A stretch of 39,320 nt of DNA from Candidatus Woesearchaeota archaeon (lineage in GTDB: Archaea > Nanobdellota > Nanobdellia > SCGC-AAA011-G17 > JACQNH01). Within the stretch, counting starts at the first letter, position 1; every line of letters begins with the position of its first letter. The stretch is from contig JACQNH010000067.1 in assembly GCA_016203175.1 (NCBI GenBank), forward strand, positions 1 to 39,320, written 5' to 3'. The notes under the pieces were generated by a model. That model saw only the letters and a program-made list of their open reading frames with translations, made no database searches and was not told where the DNA came from. Shown one piece after another: positions 9,707 through 19,631 of the stretch. Made by a program: the position numbers and the translations under genes.

Positions 9707-11023
9707 ATGGAATTATTAAATTATATTATAAAGGAATTAAAAGAAAAGGGAGCGGATGATGTAATAACTTCTTTAAATGAAAGTTTAGTGAAACAAGTTA
9801 GATTTGCAAATAGCGAGATAAATTTAAATTTGTCTTATAATTTCTCAACAATTTCTATATTTGCAGCAATAAAAAATAGAACAATTAGTACAAGTTTAAA
9901 GGAGTTAACTAAAGAAGCTGCTGATTTAACAATTAAAAAGATTATAAATAATGTTAAGAATTTACCAAAGAATGAGGAGTATAAAGAGATTGCTAAAGGA
10001 AAATTTAAGTATCCTGAAATTGAAGAATTGTATGATAAAAAAGTTGATGATGTGGATGCAATAGATGTAATTGAGGATGCAATTTCAATTTCTAAAAATA
10101 ATGGGGCTTTAAAATGCGCTGGTGTTTTTTATATTACAAAATCAAAAGATCAAATATTAACTTCTAACAATATTGAAAATGAAGGAGAAAGAACGCATTA
10201 TTATTTTTCAATTAGATCATTAAATTCTAAAGATGCTTCTGGTCATTCAACAAGCTCTTCGAATGTGATTTCAAAGTTAGATTATAAAAGTGCTGTAATT
10301 GAATCTGCTGAAATTTCAAAACAATCTTTAAATCCAAAAGAATCTCCTGAGGGCAAGTTTGATGTTATCTTTTCTCCTTTGGCATTTGCTCCTTTATTAG
10401 TCCATACTGGGAATTCTGCTTCTATATACTCTTTAGAATCTGGGTTTTCATTTTTTCCTAAAGAGATTAATAAAGAAATTGCATCTAAGATTGTTACATT
10501 AATTGATGATGGAACGTATAAAAATGGAAGTGGAAGTGGAAGATATGATGATGAAGGCTGTCCAAGGCAAAAGACTGTTGTTGTTGAAAATGGAATTTTA
10601 AAATCATTTTTACATAATACTTCAACTGCAATTAAATATAAAACAAAATCAACTGGAAATGCTGGAATTATTAGTCCTGAACCAACTAATTTTATTTTAC
10701 TACCAGGGGATTTGACAAAAGAAAAGATGATTAAAAATGTAGATAATGGAATTTTAATAACTAATATTTGGTATACTAGATTTAATAATTATTTAACAGG
10801 GGAGTTTTCTACAATACCAAGAGATGGAACTTTTTTAATTAAGAATGGTGAGATTTTAAATCCAATTAAAGGTTTAAGGGTAACAGATAAATTAAGTGAG
10901 ATGTATAAAAGGGTGATAGGTTTAGGAAAGGATTTAAAACAAATAGAAAGCTGGGAGGCTGAATCCCCAACAGTATTGCCTTATGTCTTAGTTAAAGATG
11001 TTGGTATTAGTAAGCCTAAATGA
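9707..11023 (+). CDS. TldE/PmbA-family protein
   Basis: Paralogous fold, DDEGCPRQKTVVVENGILKSFLHNTSTA; tandem with tldD. Confidence 0.88.
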   Translation: MELLNYIIKELKEKGADDVITSLNESLVKQVRFANSEINLNLSYNFSTISIFAAIKNRTISTSLKELTKEAADLTIKKIINNVKNLPKNEEYKEIAKGKFKYPEIEELYDKKVDDVDAIDVIEDAISISKNNGALKCAGVFYITKSKDQILTSNNIENEGERTHYYFSIRSLNSKDASGHSTSSSNVISKLDYKSAVIESAEISKQSLNPKESPEGKFDVIFSPLAFAPLLVHTGNSASIYSLESGFSFFPKEINKEIASKIVTLIDDGTYKNGSGSGRYDDEGCPRQKTVVVENGILKSFLHNTSTAIKYKTKSTGNAGIISPEPTNFILLPGDLTKEKMIKNVDNGILITNIWYTRFNNYLTGEFSTIPRDGTFLIKNGEILNPIKGLRVTDKLSEMYKRVIGLGKDLKQIESWEAESPTVLPYVLVKDVGISKPK

Positions 11024-11944
11024 TTATCTTTTTGGAATGTAATGCAAATATAATGTATTTTTTCCTTCTTTAGGGAGCTTATCTGCCATTTTAATACTGA
11101 TTAATTCTAAATCTATCAAATTTTTAGAGTCAGGAAAGTGAAAGAAAGATCTTACGTTAACATCTCCAGATAAAACTGCAGAAGTGTTTATGAAATAGTT
11201 ATCAACTAATCCTGCATTAATAAGATCTGTAGATAATGTTGGACCACCTAAAGCTAAGAATCTTTCAACACCATATTTAGATTTCAAAATTGTTAACATT
11301 CTGTACATATTAAGCTCCCTTGGTGAAGGACCTATTGATTCAATTGCCACATTTTTATATTTTTTTATTTCTGCTTCAAGTTTAGACAAGCCAATATCTG
11401 AAGTAAAAATTATTGATTTTCCTTCTTGTGTAAAAGCAAGATGATCTAAACCGTTTTCAATTTCACCAGAGCCTGTTACAATTACTCCAATTGGATGCCG
11501 TGATTTTTTTAGAATTTCCTCTCTATATTTTATTAAATCATGATCGTAAAAAGAAAGAAGTAAGGGTCTTTCATTATTTTCTCCACGGTACATATTTTTT
11601 GCAGCTCCCACTGCATCTACATTAAACCTTAAAATTTCTCTAAAATGATACCAATCTGTTAACCCTCCTTTTGCTTTCCATGATGCTTTGAATGCTGCTT
11701 TACCATCTAGCGTTTGAACGTAAATAATCCCTACAGAGGCTCTTTTGGGGTCTGGTGAAGGAATCCAGATTAAATCACCATCATAAATTCTTTTGACTTT
11801 TTCAGGTGCTTCTAGAGCATAATTTTTATAAGCCTCATCTATATGGAGTGTTCTTAAGGAACCTAAATTTTCAGTTTTATATTTAGCTGGATCTTGTTGA
11901 GATTTTAAATATTCTAGATAGTTTAAAATGACCATAATAAACAA
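11024..11944 (-). CDS. RibD C-terminal-type (pyrimidine) reductase
   Basis: GIIYVQTLDGKAAF...DAVGAAKNMYRGENNERPLLL...LALGGPTLSTDLINAGLVDNYFINTSAVLSG. Confidence 0.75.
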   Translation of the reverse strand: MFIMVILNYLEYLKSQQDPAKYKTENLGSLRTLHIDEAYKNYALEAPEKVKRIYDGDLIWIPSPDPKRASVGIIYVQTLDGKAAFKASWKAKGGLTDWYHFREILRFNVDAVGAAKNMYRGENNERPLLLSFYDHDLIKYREEILKKSRHPIGVIVTGSGEIENGLDHLAFTQEGKSIIFTSDIGLSKLEAEIKKYKNVAIESIGPSPRELNMYRMLTILKSKYGVERFLALGGPTLSTDLINAGLVDNYFINTSAVLSGDVNVRSFFHFPDSKNLIDLELISIKMADKLPKEGKNTLYLHYIPKR

Positions 11945-12000
11945 TTCAAAATAAGGCTTTAAAAAACTTTAGTTTAAATATTAAATCAGATTTTGACTTA

Positions 12001-13119
12001 TTAAAGAAATTTTCCATTTTCATAAACTAATTTACCATCTAAAAATATTTTACCATTTTTCATATCTTTAATGAAATCCCAATGGACAGCACTTTCATTT
12101 ACACCACCACATTCTTTGTATGCTGAGCCTATTGCCATATGAATAGAACTTCCAGTTTTCTCATCGAAAAGTATATTTTTAATTCCTTTTTTAATGTTAT
12201 AGTTTAAACCAATACCTAGTTCTCCTAGTTTAGAAGCACCTTCATCAGTTTTAATTACTTGTTTAACAAAATCTTCTCCTTTTTCTGCTTTTACTTCTAC
12301 AATTCTTCCTTTTTTAAAAACAAATCTTACATCTGAAACTTCTTTTCCTGAATAAACTGTTGGAAAGTCAAAATAAATATAACCTTCTGTTTCATCTTCG
12401 AATGGAGCTGTAAAAATTTCTCCATCTGGCATATTATGAGAACCATCACCTTTTACAAATTTTCTTCCATCAATTTTTAATTTAATATCTGTATCTTTTC
12501 CAACAATTCTAACTTCCTTTCCTGATTCCATTATTTTTACAAATTTATCCTGTTCTTTACTTATTTTTTTCCAGTCTTGAATACAGGCGTTATAGACAAA
12601 ATCTTCAAATTCTTCTAAAGACATTCCTGCTTCTTGAGCAAAAGAAGGTGTTGGAAAATCAAAAATAATCCATCTTTTCTTTAATCTTTCAATTTTTATA
12701 GGTTCTAGCAACTTAGATCTATTTGTTATTTTATTTGGATCAACATTTGCCATTTCTTTTAAGTTTTTAGGAGCCCTAATATTTATTAAACAATCAATCT
12801 TCTTTATTTCTTGATAAGCTATTTCTGGAAATGTTTTTAGGATTTTATCAGTTGCATATTTGAAATAAATAGAATGAAATTGATCATCACCTATTCTTGG
12901 AATTGGAAATGCACTTTTTTGTAAGACCTTTTTATATAAAACTTTAATTAATTCTATAGCAGTATATTCCCCTTCTATAACTACATAATCGCCTTCTTTT
13001 ACTTTAGTGCTTTCCAATAAGATGTCTGCTACTTTTTCAATTCTTTGGTCTACCATATGATTTTTTGAATAGATTAAATTAAAAACCTTTCTATTAAAAA
13101 ATAAAATCCCAAATAGCAT
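12001..13119 (-). CDS. M29-like aminopeptidase
   Basis: Family-like pattern VADILLESTKVKEGDYVVIEG.., GEIFTAPFEDETEGYIYFDFP, ELGIGLNYNIKK, HMAIGSAYKECGGVNESAVHWDFI; start possibly MVDQRIEK at 13056. Confidence 0.85.
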   Translation of the reverse strand: MLFGILFFNRKVFNLIYSKNHMVDQRIEKVADILLESTKVKEGDYVVIEGEYTAIELIKVLYKKVLQKSAFPIPRIGDDQFHSIYFKYATDKILKTFPEIAYQEIKKIDCLINIRAPKNLKEMANVDPNKITNRSKLLEPIKIERLKKRWIIFDFPTPSFAQEAGMSLEEFEDFVYNACIQDWKKISKEQDKFVKIMESGKEVRIVGKDTDIKLKIDGRKFVKGDGSHNMPDGEIFTAPFEDETEGYIYFDFPTVYSGKEVSDVRFVFKKGRIVEVKAEKGEDFVKQVIKTDEGASKLGELGIGLNYNIKKGIKNILFDEKTGSSIHMAIGSAYKECGGVNESAVHWDFIKDMKNGKIFLDGKLVYENGKFL

Positions 13120-14254
13120 AGATTATACCACTTAAGTACATTAAAATTAATAACACATAAAGAATGATATTTACTTTTATCCTATATTCTGGTTTTCTTT
13201 CCTGCATAAATTTAGATTGTTTATGCATGTAAATCAACATTAAACCTGATATGCCACCACTAATTGCACCTGTTAAGCTAAGTATATCTGTAAACCCTGC
13301 ATTTTTTCTTAAAATTAGATATAATATTAAAGCGATAAAGGAAACTAAGGCCCAAGATAAAATTTTTCCTAGTTTTAAATCTCTATTGTAGGTATTTTTT
13401 AGTGCAAAACCTAATGCTAAAAAACTTGTAGACATAGCGAAAATAGCAAAAAGATTTCCAAAAAGCCAAGCCCATTTTCCTAAAGCAATATTTAAACCAA
13501 TAGTTGCTACTTGTGTAGTTTCTAAACCTGTAACACCAACAACACCCAATGCAAATAAAAAATAAACAATTATAACTACAATCCCACCTATTAATATAGA
13601 ATTTTTAAGAAATATTTTATGTTTTTGCAATTCATCCCTCATTGTAGGTATTGCACTTTCTCCTAAGAGAGAAAATAAGATTACACCATAGGGGAAAAAT
13701 AGTAGTTTAAATAAAGAAAGATTGGATGGATTTAGGTATGTTAAGTTTGAAAATTTAAGATTGTAAATACTAATAAAAGATATTGTAAGTAAAGCGATTA
13801 GCATCACGAATGTAAATATTGTTTCGATTTCCTCAAATAAGGTAATTCCAGCAAGGAGCAATAAACTTAAGATGAACCAAGTGATTAAAGCGTAAAAAAT
13901 ATTGCTTCCACCAAAAATATTTGCTAATACATCACTTACACCTGTGATATATGCTAATAAAGCGCCATAAACCCATAAAACAACGTTAAATAACATAAGC
14001 CATTTCAATTTTTCTCCTAAAAACTTTTGACAATAACCAACCAATTGATGACTGCCTTTACAACTTAGTGCAATTTCACCAATCATTAAATGGGTTAATA
14101 AGACTGCAATTCCTACTATAATTAATACTAAAGCACCATAAAGAAAACCAACTTTAGAAACAACATAAGGTATACCAAAGATTCCTGCACCTATAACATA
14201 AGCGATATAGGTTAAGATAGTTACAATAACATCTTTAAAACCTCTTTTTAGCAT
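13094..14254 (-). CDS. Amino-acid permease (APC/aromatic amino acid type)
   Basis: ~11 TM; N-terminal YVIGAGIFGIPYVVSKVGF. Confidence 0.8.
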   Translation of the reverse strand: MLKRGFKDVIVTILTYIAYVIGAGIFGIPYVVSKVGFLYGALVLIIVGIAVLLTHLMIGEIALSCKGSHQLVGYCQKFLGEKLKWLMLFNVVLWVYGALLAYITGVSDVLANIFGGSNIFYALITWFILSLLLLAGITLFEEIETIFTFVMLIALLTISFISIYNLKFSNLTYLNPSNLSLFKLLFFPYGVILFSLLGESAIPTMRDELQKHKIFLKNSILIGGIVVIIVYFLFALGVVGVTGLETTQVATIGLNIALGKWAWLFGNLFAIFAMSTSFLALGFALKNTYNRDLKLGKILSWALVSFIALILYLILRKNAGFTDILSLTGAISGGISGLMLIYMHKQSKFMQERKPEYRIKVNIILYVLLILMYLSGIIYAIWDFIF

Positions 14255-14276
14255 AACTAAGTTAAAGAATTTATGT

Positions 14277-14582
14277 TTATATTGATTTTTCTATTAATTT
14301 TTCAGAAGGATATATCATGTAATCTTTATAACCTGGGGGGAAGCCATTATTAAAAACCCTTATTGATATTTCAAATTTTTTTATTTCTTTGTATGCGCCT
14401 AATCTTTCATGCAAACCTATAGTTTTAGGGTCTTTAACACCAACTTCTAATCTTAATAAAGGTTGGTTAGGCAAAGTTTCAGGATCTATATTTCTAGGGA
14501 CTAAAGCTAAAGAGTAAAAGTTACCCTCACCAACTACGTTTTTAACTAAGGAAACTAGTTTATTACTATCTTCTTCATTCAA
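14277..14582 (-). CDS. Hypothetical protein
   Basis: 101-aa ORF with promoter-like AT-rich upstream. Confidence 0.5.
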   Translation of the reverse strand: MNEEDSNKLVSLVKNVVGEGNFYSLALVPRNIDPETLPNQPLLRLEVGVKDPKTIGLHERLGAYKEIKKFEISIRVFNNGFPPGYKDYMIYPSEKLIEKSI

Positions 14583-14649
14583 TTTCTTAACCCCCTTTTA
14601 AGTAATATAATAAAATATGAAACAAATATTTAAAGATGATTATGGTGAA

Positions 14650-14871
14650 TTATCTATTAAAAAAAGAAAATATAAAAAATAATATTATGGCTAAAATAAG
14701 TATTAAGTAAAAGCTTTTTTTGTTTGTAAAGGCTCCAAAAATAGGGAATGGGCCAATAAATATGCCTCCTGCTGCTTTTACATTTGGAGACTTTGAAGTA
14801 AAGGAAGAAGCAAAAACTATGATAAACCCTATAAGAATTAGTAATAAACCTATTTTAAGTAAATTTTCCAT
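14650..14871 (-). CDS. Small DUF131-like membrane protein
   Basis: KIGLLLILIGFIIVFASSF..GGIFIGPFPIFGAFTNKKS, 2 TM. Confidence 0.65.
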   Translation of the reverse strand: MENLLKIGLLLILIGFIIVFASSFTSKSPNVKAAGGIFIGPFPIFGAFTNKKSFYLILILAIILFFIFSFFNR

Positions 14872-14872
14872 T

Positions 14873-15007
14873 TTATGTCATGAAGAAAAGGATAATTGTA
14901 GCAATTGTAACTAAAGTCAATAGATATGCTGTTCTTTTTTCTGCTATTAAAATACCGATGCATTCTATTATTACAGCAAATATTGCTATTGTTGGATTTT
15001 CTATCAT
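14873..15007 (-). CDS. 44-aa membrane microprotein (not in ORF track)
   Basis: MIENPTIAIFAVIIECIGILIAEKRTAYLLTLVTIATIILFFMT*; overlaps the stop of 15004..15186 by ATGA. Confidence 0.55.
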   Translation of the reverse strand: MIENPTIAIFAVIIECIGILIAEKRTAYLLTLVTIATIILFFMT

Positions 15008-15186
15008 TTTACCACCAACCTTGAAAGGCCTAAAACAACCACCCCTCCAGCCATAACTAAACCACCTAAAATAGAGATTACTTCGTCTTTTGAGTATCTT
15101 ATTAATGCACCGCCTAGAAGGATTAATCCAAAACCAACTACGTCTAAAGCGATTAAAAGATTGCTGAAGCCTTTTTTGTTTATCAT
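15004..15186 (-). CDS. 60-aa membrane microprotein
   Basis: 2 TM, ends in the ATGA overlap. Confidence 0.6.
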   Translation of the reverse strand: MINKKGFSNLLIALDVVGFGLILLGGALIRYSKDEVISILGGLVMAGGVVVLGLSRLVVK

Positions 15187-15218
15187 AAGAATAATATATT
15201 TTTTAAGTTTATAAAGAT

Positions 15219-15479
15219 TTACACTAGAGGTTTTGCTATTAAAGGAGAAGAATGGCCAAATTGAACTAATAGGTCTATGGTTTTAATTATTGGATAATCA
15301 CAAGCGCCATAACAATCATCAGCCCAGATTAACACTTTTACATTTCCTTTTTCTTCTATTTCATTTGCTATTGATAATGCTTCTGTTTTTAATCCATCAG
15401 GGAATTGTAATAAAACAGTTTTAGCATTAATTTTATTTATTTCTTCCAATACTTTATTTAATTCAAAGTTGTATTCCAT
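15219..15479 (-). pseudogene. dph2: N-terminal domain fragment of diphthamide biosynthesis Dph2
   Basis: AKTVLLQFPDGLKTEALSIANEIEEKG..IWADDCYGACD..DLLVQFGHS, then stop after 86 aa; remaining two domains absent. Confidence 0.75.
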
Positions 15480-15599
15480 GGTTTTTATATATTAATTAAA
15501 CTTTTAAAGCTTTATGTTTAAAGAAAAGATTAATACCTACTTTATATCCTTACTTTTAGATCTTACCCTTCTTCGGAAGTATATTGTAATTGCGAAAAG

Positions 15600-17249
15600 C
15601 TAATTCACTATATCAAACAACACACTTAAATTCAATTCAAAAGCAGCTACTGGTGTTTCTAAGTTCCACTGAGTTAAAACTAAGGGTGAGATTTCTCCTA
15701 AAGTTGCAATTGATTTTCCTTTAATTAAAACTTCAGCGATTCTACCCGCAATAAAAGAAGGACAATTTGATTCTTTATATGTTGGAGTTAAATTTAAGGA
15801 TAAAAATAAAGAGTCTAAAACCTGTCTTATTTTTGTATAGTCAACATCTGCACTTGCTAAACAAACTGCTAATTTTAATTCTTCCTTAATATTTGTTTCA
15901 AATTTATTATCTTTAGAAAATGAATAACCAATTGTAAATATATTTTGAGGATATTCATTGTGTTTATTTCTATGTAAAGTTTCTATTAAAGAGGGTATTA
16001 ACCAAGCCCTTAATGCATTGTAGTCTTCTGTTAAAGCATTTTCTAACTCTATTAAATCAAAATCATGGTTCATTTTGTTGCATTGATTTTTTTTATTTGA
16101 CAGATGAAATGTATTGATTTCTGTAAAGTTTAAGCCTATAAGAATTTGTTTTATTAATGACTTAAATTTTTCAATTTTATCTTCTTCTGCTATTGTTGAT
16201 ATATTTGGAATTGAATGTTCAAAATTATTATATCCATAAGCAATTGCAATTTCTTCTGCAATGTCAATTTGGTGCATTATATCTGTTCTATAACTAGGAA
16301 TTAAAGCTTTTTTATTTTTATAACCTAAACCCATTTTTGCTAAGTATTTTTCAGTATCATTTTCATTTATTTTTAAGCCTAAAATTTTATTTATATAATT
16401 TAAATCAATTTTTAATTCTGTTGGTGATAAATTTGGTGTTTTAAGTTTTTGATTTTTGTACTGAATTTGTAAAGAATATATTTCTCCACCCATATCTACT
16501 AATGTTGTAACTATAATATTTAGGCATTGGTTGATTGTGTTTAAATCTATACCAGAAACTTCAATGAAAACATTTTTAGTTTTTTCAGTTACTTTTCCTG
16601 TTAATTCAGAATTTATTACTGGTATTAAAGACATGAAATTATTGTTTGAGTCTATAAAACAAGGATATAATTTGAAATCTTCTAATAAATGTTTATAGAA
16701 TTTACCTTTGGAGGTTTTATTTAGTATTTCAATTGCTGTTAATTCCTTTTTTTCCTCTAGAGGCTTAAATTTAATTTTTCCAGGTTCTAATGCTTTATAA
16801 TAAATAGGGAATTTAATTTTATCTAAAGGATAAATGCCAATTGAGGCTTTTTTTCTATTTCTGCAAAATGTAATATGTAATTTTTCCTGCAATTGCATTA
16901 TTTCTGTTATGTTTTCGTCATTGAATTTTACATTTTTAACAATTGCACATGCTGTATACGGCCTAATGTTGGATAATTTTGGATCAACTATTACTTTTTC
17001 TTTTGAGTCTTTTATTTTAAAACTAATTAAACCAGTTTTCTTTCCGATAAATGCTTTGAAAGCTCTTGCAAACCCTTGGTCAGACAGTAAATCCGGTCTA
17101 TTTGGGAAGACTTCCACTATTAAATCATTCCCTTCAATAGATTCCATATCTACGCCTAACATTGGAATTTTTTCTTCTAGTTCTTTATCTGTAAATTTCT
17201 TTCCTACAAGCTTCATTAATGTATTTTTGTTTATTGTTATCTTTGGCAT
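15600..17249 (-). CDS. pheT: Phenylalanyl-tRNA synthetase beta subunit
   Basis: Archaeal-type B3/B5 organisation, EVFPNRPDLLSDQGFARAFKAF, DIAEEIAIAYGYNN. Confidence 0.93.
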   Translation of the reverse strand: MPKITINKNTLMKLVGKKFTDKELEEKIPMLGVDMESIEGNDLIVEVFPNRPDLLSDQGFARAFKAFIGKKTGLISFKIKDSKEKVIVDPKLSNIRPYTACAIVKNVKFNDENITEIMQLQEKLHITFCRNRKKASIGIYPLDKIKFPIYYKALEPGKIKFKPLEEKKELTAIEILNKTSKGKFYKHLLEDFKLYPCFIDSNNNFMSLIPVINSELTGKVTEKTKNVFIEVSGIDLNTINQCLNIIVTTLVDMGGEIYSLQIQYKNQKLKTPNLSPTELKIDLNYINKILGLKINENDTEKYLAKMGLGYKNKKALIPSYRTDIMHQIDIAEEIAIAYGYNNFEHSIPNISTIAEEDKIEKFKSLIKQILIGLNFTEINTFHLSNKKNQCNKMNHDFDLIELENALTEDYNALRAWLIPSLIETLHRNKHNEYPQNIFTIGYSFSKDNKFETNIKEELKLAVCLASADVDYTKIRQVLDSLFLSLNLTPTYKESNCPSFIAGRIAEVLIKGKSIATLGEISPLVLTQWNLETPVAAFELNLSVLFDIVN

Positions 17250-17250
17250 T

Positions 17251-18750
17251 TTATTTCATCCATATTTTTGATTCACGTATATGTTTTAAATCTGCTAAAT
17301 ACAATTCTCTTATGTCACTAATTTTGTAATAATCTTTGACAATTCTTTCTATGCCTAAACCCCATGCTAAAACTGGAATTTCTTTTCCTAATAAAGATTT
17401 AACTACTTCTGGCCTTAAAATCCCCGCCCCCCCTAATTCTAACCATTTATTTTTGGTTTCATCAAAGACAAAAATTTCAAGTCCGGGTTCAACATAGGGA
17501 AAAAATCCAGGACTAAAACGAACTTTCTTGTAACCCATTTTAAGAAAGAATTCTTTTAAGTAACCAATTAAGTGTTTGAAATTTGCATTTTCATCAATTA
17601 CAATACCTTCTGTTTGTGTAAATTCTGCTAAATGAGACCAATCTAAAGTTTCATTTCTAAATACACGACCAATTGAAAAATATTTACCAGGTAATTGTTT
17701 TAAATTGGATAATGTTCTTGCTGATAATGGGGTTGTATGAGTTCTTAATACCAATCTTTTTGCAGTTTCAGGATTCCATTTATATTTCCATCCTTTTTCA
17801 TGCTGCAATTTAACTTGATTTAAAATTTTTTGATTAGGTAATTTTCCATTTTTTGGATCTTTAATAAATAAAGTATCCTGCATTTCTCTTGCTGGGTGAT
17901 CTTGAGGTGTAAATAAAGCATCAAAATTCCAGAAAGAAGTATCTACTAAAGGACCTGTCATTTCTTTAAAGCCTAATTCAAGCCAGATTTTTTTAATATA
18001 ATTAATAGCTTGAGTTAAAGGATGCAATTTTCCTGGATAAATTAAAGGAACATTAATTTCAACATCGTAATGTCTGAATTTATTATCTACCCATGAGCCT
18101 GTTCTTAGCATTTCTGGGGTTAGATTATCAACAAAAGTTTCTTTTAGAATTTTTTCTTTTGATAATATTCTTCCTAATTCTGTTAATTCTACTGTAAATG
18201 TTTTTTCTAAAGTAGTGTTAATTAAACTTTTTCTTCTTTTTAATTCTTCTAAAATAATTTTTTCTTCTTTTGTTAATTTTTCTAAATTTAAAGGAAGTTT
18301 TTTTAGTAATTTTTCTTCTTCAGTTTCTTTGTTGATTAAATCTTTTCCTTTTGGAGTTAAAGAAATAATTAATCCTGGTCTAATATCGATAGCATTTTTT
18401 CTTTTTAAAACTCCTATTGAAGCATTTAATTCTTCAGTAGATAAATCTGACATCCTTTTAATTTCTTCGGCTTTTAGTGTTTCTTTAGTTTTAAAAGCAT
18501 TTAAGAATCTTCTTTCTGGTAAACCGTTTTTTAAGTAAGCTTGACCATTTAAATCTAAGTTAACAATTTCTTTTATATCTTTTTTAATTTTTAAGATATC
18601 TTTATTTTGAAGCCATTGAAAGGCACGCATTACCTCAATTTCCTGCAGACCAGTTTTTTGTGATATTGCTTTTAATTCTCTTAATTCCTGTAAAACTGGT
18701 AAAACCTTTCTTTCAAATGAATGAAGTTTTGAAATCAGCTCTTTTTCCAT
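17251..18750 (-). CDS. pheS: Phenylalanyl-tRNA synthetase alpha subunit
   Basis: HPLTQAINYIKKIWLELGFKEM..FWNFDALFTPQDHPAREMQDTLF..LRTHTTPLSAR..FRNETLDWSHLAEFTQTEG. Confidence 0.96.
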   Translation of the reverse strand: MEKELISKLHSFERKVLPVLQELRELKAISQKTGLQEIEVMRAFQWLQNKDILKIKKDIKEIVNLDLNGQAYLKNGLPERRFLNAFKTKETLKAEEIKRMSDLSTEELNASIGVLKRKNAIDIRPGLIISLTPKGKDLINKETEEEKLLKKLPLNLEKLTKEEKIILEELKRRKSLINTTLEKTFTVELTELGRILSKEKILKETFVDNLTPEMLRTGSWVDNKFRHYDVEINVPLIYPGKLHPLTQAINYIKKIWLELGFKEMTGPLVDTSFWNFDALFTPQDHPAREMQDTLFIKDPKNGKLPNQKILNQVKLQHEKGWKYKWNPETAKRLVLRTHTTPLSARTLSNLKQLPGKYFSIGRVFRNETLDWSHLAEFTQTEGIVIDENANFKHLIGYLKEFFLKMGYKKVRFSPGFFPYVEPGLEIFVFDETKNKWLELGGAGILRPEVVKSLLGKEIPVLAWGLGIERIVKDYYKISDIRELYLADLKHIRESKIWMK

Positions 18751-18788
18751 TATTTAGTGTTAAAGAGCTATGAATTTAAAGGTTTTGG

Positions 18789-18816
18789 TGGTTTAGATCC
18801 TATGGTTTAGATCCTA
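18789..18816 (+). repeat. 14-bp perfect tandem duplication
   Basis: TGGTTTAGATCCTA x2, 5' of pheS. Confidence 0.9.
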
Positions 18817-18856
18817 GATATGTAATACCTTTATACTAAGAAAGTTTAATGAGATT

Positions 18857-18964
18857 ATGAAAAAAGAGTATTTTTGGAACAAAATTGAAAGATTCCAAAA
18901 AAGAAAGGTAAGTGTTAAGCGGCTACAGAAAGAGTTAGAAAAATTGGAGAATAAAAATGACTGA
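18857..18964 (+). CDS. 35-aa basic small ORF
   Basis: MKKEYFWNKIERFQKRKVSVKRLQKELEKLENKND*; overlaps the next ORF. Confidence 0.35.
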   Translation: MKKEYFWNKIERFQKRKVSVKRLQKELEKLENKND

Positions 18965-19091
18965 TATAATAAGTGTTCAAAATTGGATTTTATTACTTGA
19001 ACTACTTATATTCTTAATTTCTGACAAGAAAATGGTATTAATTTATTTTTTGCTAGCTTTATTTAGCGTTATAGTTTTTTATTTTATCTAA
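18957..19091 (+). CDS. 44-aa membrane microprotein
   Basis: MTDIISVQNWILLLELLIFLISDKKMVLIYFLLALFSVIVFYFI*. Confidence 0.35.
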   Translation: MTDIISVQNWILLLELLIFLISDKKMVLIYFLLALFSVIVFYFI

Positions 19092-19092
19092 T

Positions 19093-19290
19093 TTATTCGG
19101 TGGGTTTCATTCCTTCAAAAATTTTTTCATCAAATTTCTCACCAGTTAACTTCCCATATAAAGCTCAACTGCAAGGATGCTGGATAAATCTTTAACAAAT
19201 AAGTTAAATTCAAAACTTCCAATTGGTGCTTCTTCAAATTTGTGAACTTCTATTTTTTCATTTTCTTTTGTAATTAGGTCTAATTTTTAT
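19093..19290 (-). pseudogene. Frameshifted gene remnant
   Basis: Minus strand reads LDLITKENEKIEVHKFEEAPIGSFEFNLFVKDLSSILAVELY, then shifts frame to GKLTGEKFDEKIFEGMKPTE*. Confidence 0.55.
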
Positions 19291-19329
19291 AATACAAATA
19301 TTTAAAAACAAAGATAATCTAAAAAGTAT

Positions 19330-19626
19330 ATGCTTAATGAAATAGATAAGGAAACAATAATGCGAGTGGTTACATTTTTCAACATAGCTTCTCTGAAATG
19401 CTCTTGTTGTGGGGAATTAGGAGAACATATTGACAGTAATAAAGATATAAAAATAATAACGAAGGCAGAATTTTATGGAATAAAGAACATTAAAGGATGG
19501 GAAGAGAGGATGGACAAAGAGCTGATATGGATAAAAAATAATAAAGAAAAAGTTCTTTCTATATTACCAGAGATAGAACAAGAATGGGGAGAATCGTGTA
19601 AAATAATTCAGCAGGTTCTATCATGA
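19330..19626 (+). CDS. Hypothetical protein with CxCC motif
   Basis: 98-aa ORF; stop lies 6 bp from the TnpB right-end remnant. Confidence 0.5.
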   Translation: MLNEIDKETIMRVVTFFNIASLKCSCCGELGEHIDSNKDIKIITKAEFYGIKNIKGWEERMDKELIWIKNNKEKVLSILPEIEQEWGESCKIIQQVLS

Positions 19627-19631
19627 GACCT

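Noticed and set aside
15568-15579. CTTC-UUCG-GAAG tetraloop hairpin downstream of pheT
   Set aside because: Only a 4-bp stem; insufficient to call an RNA element or terminator.
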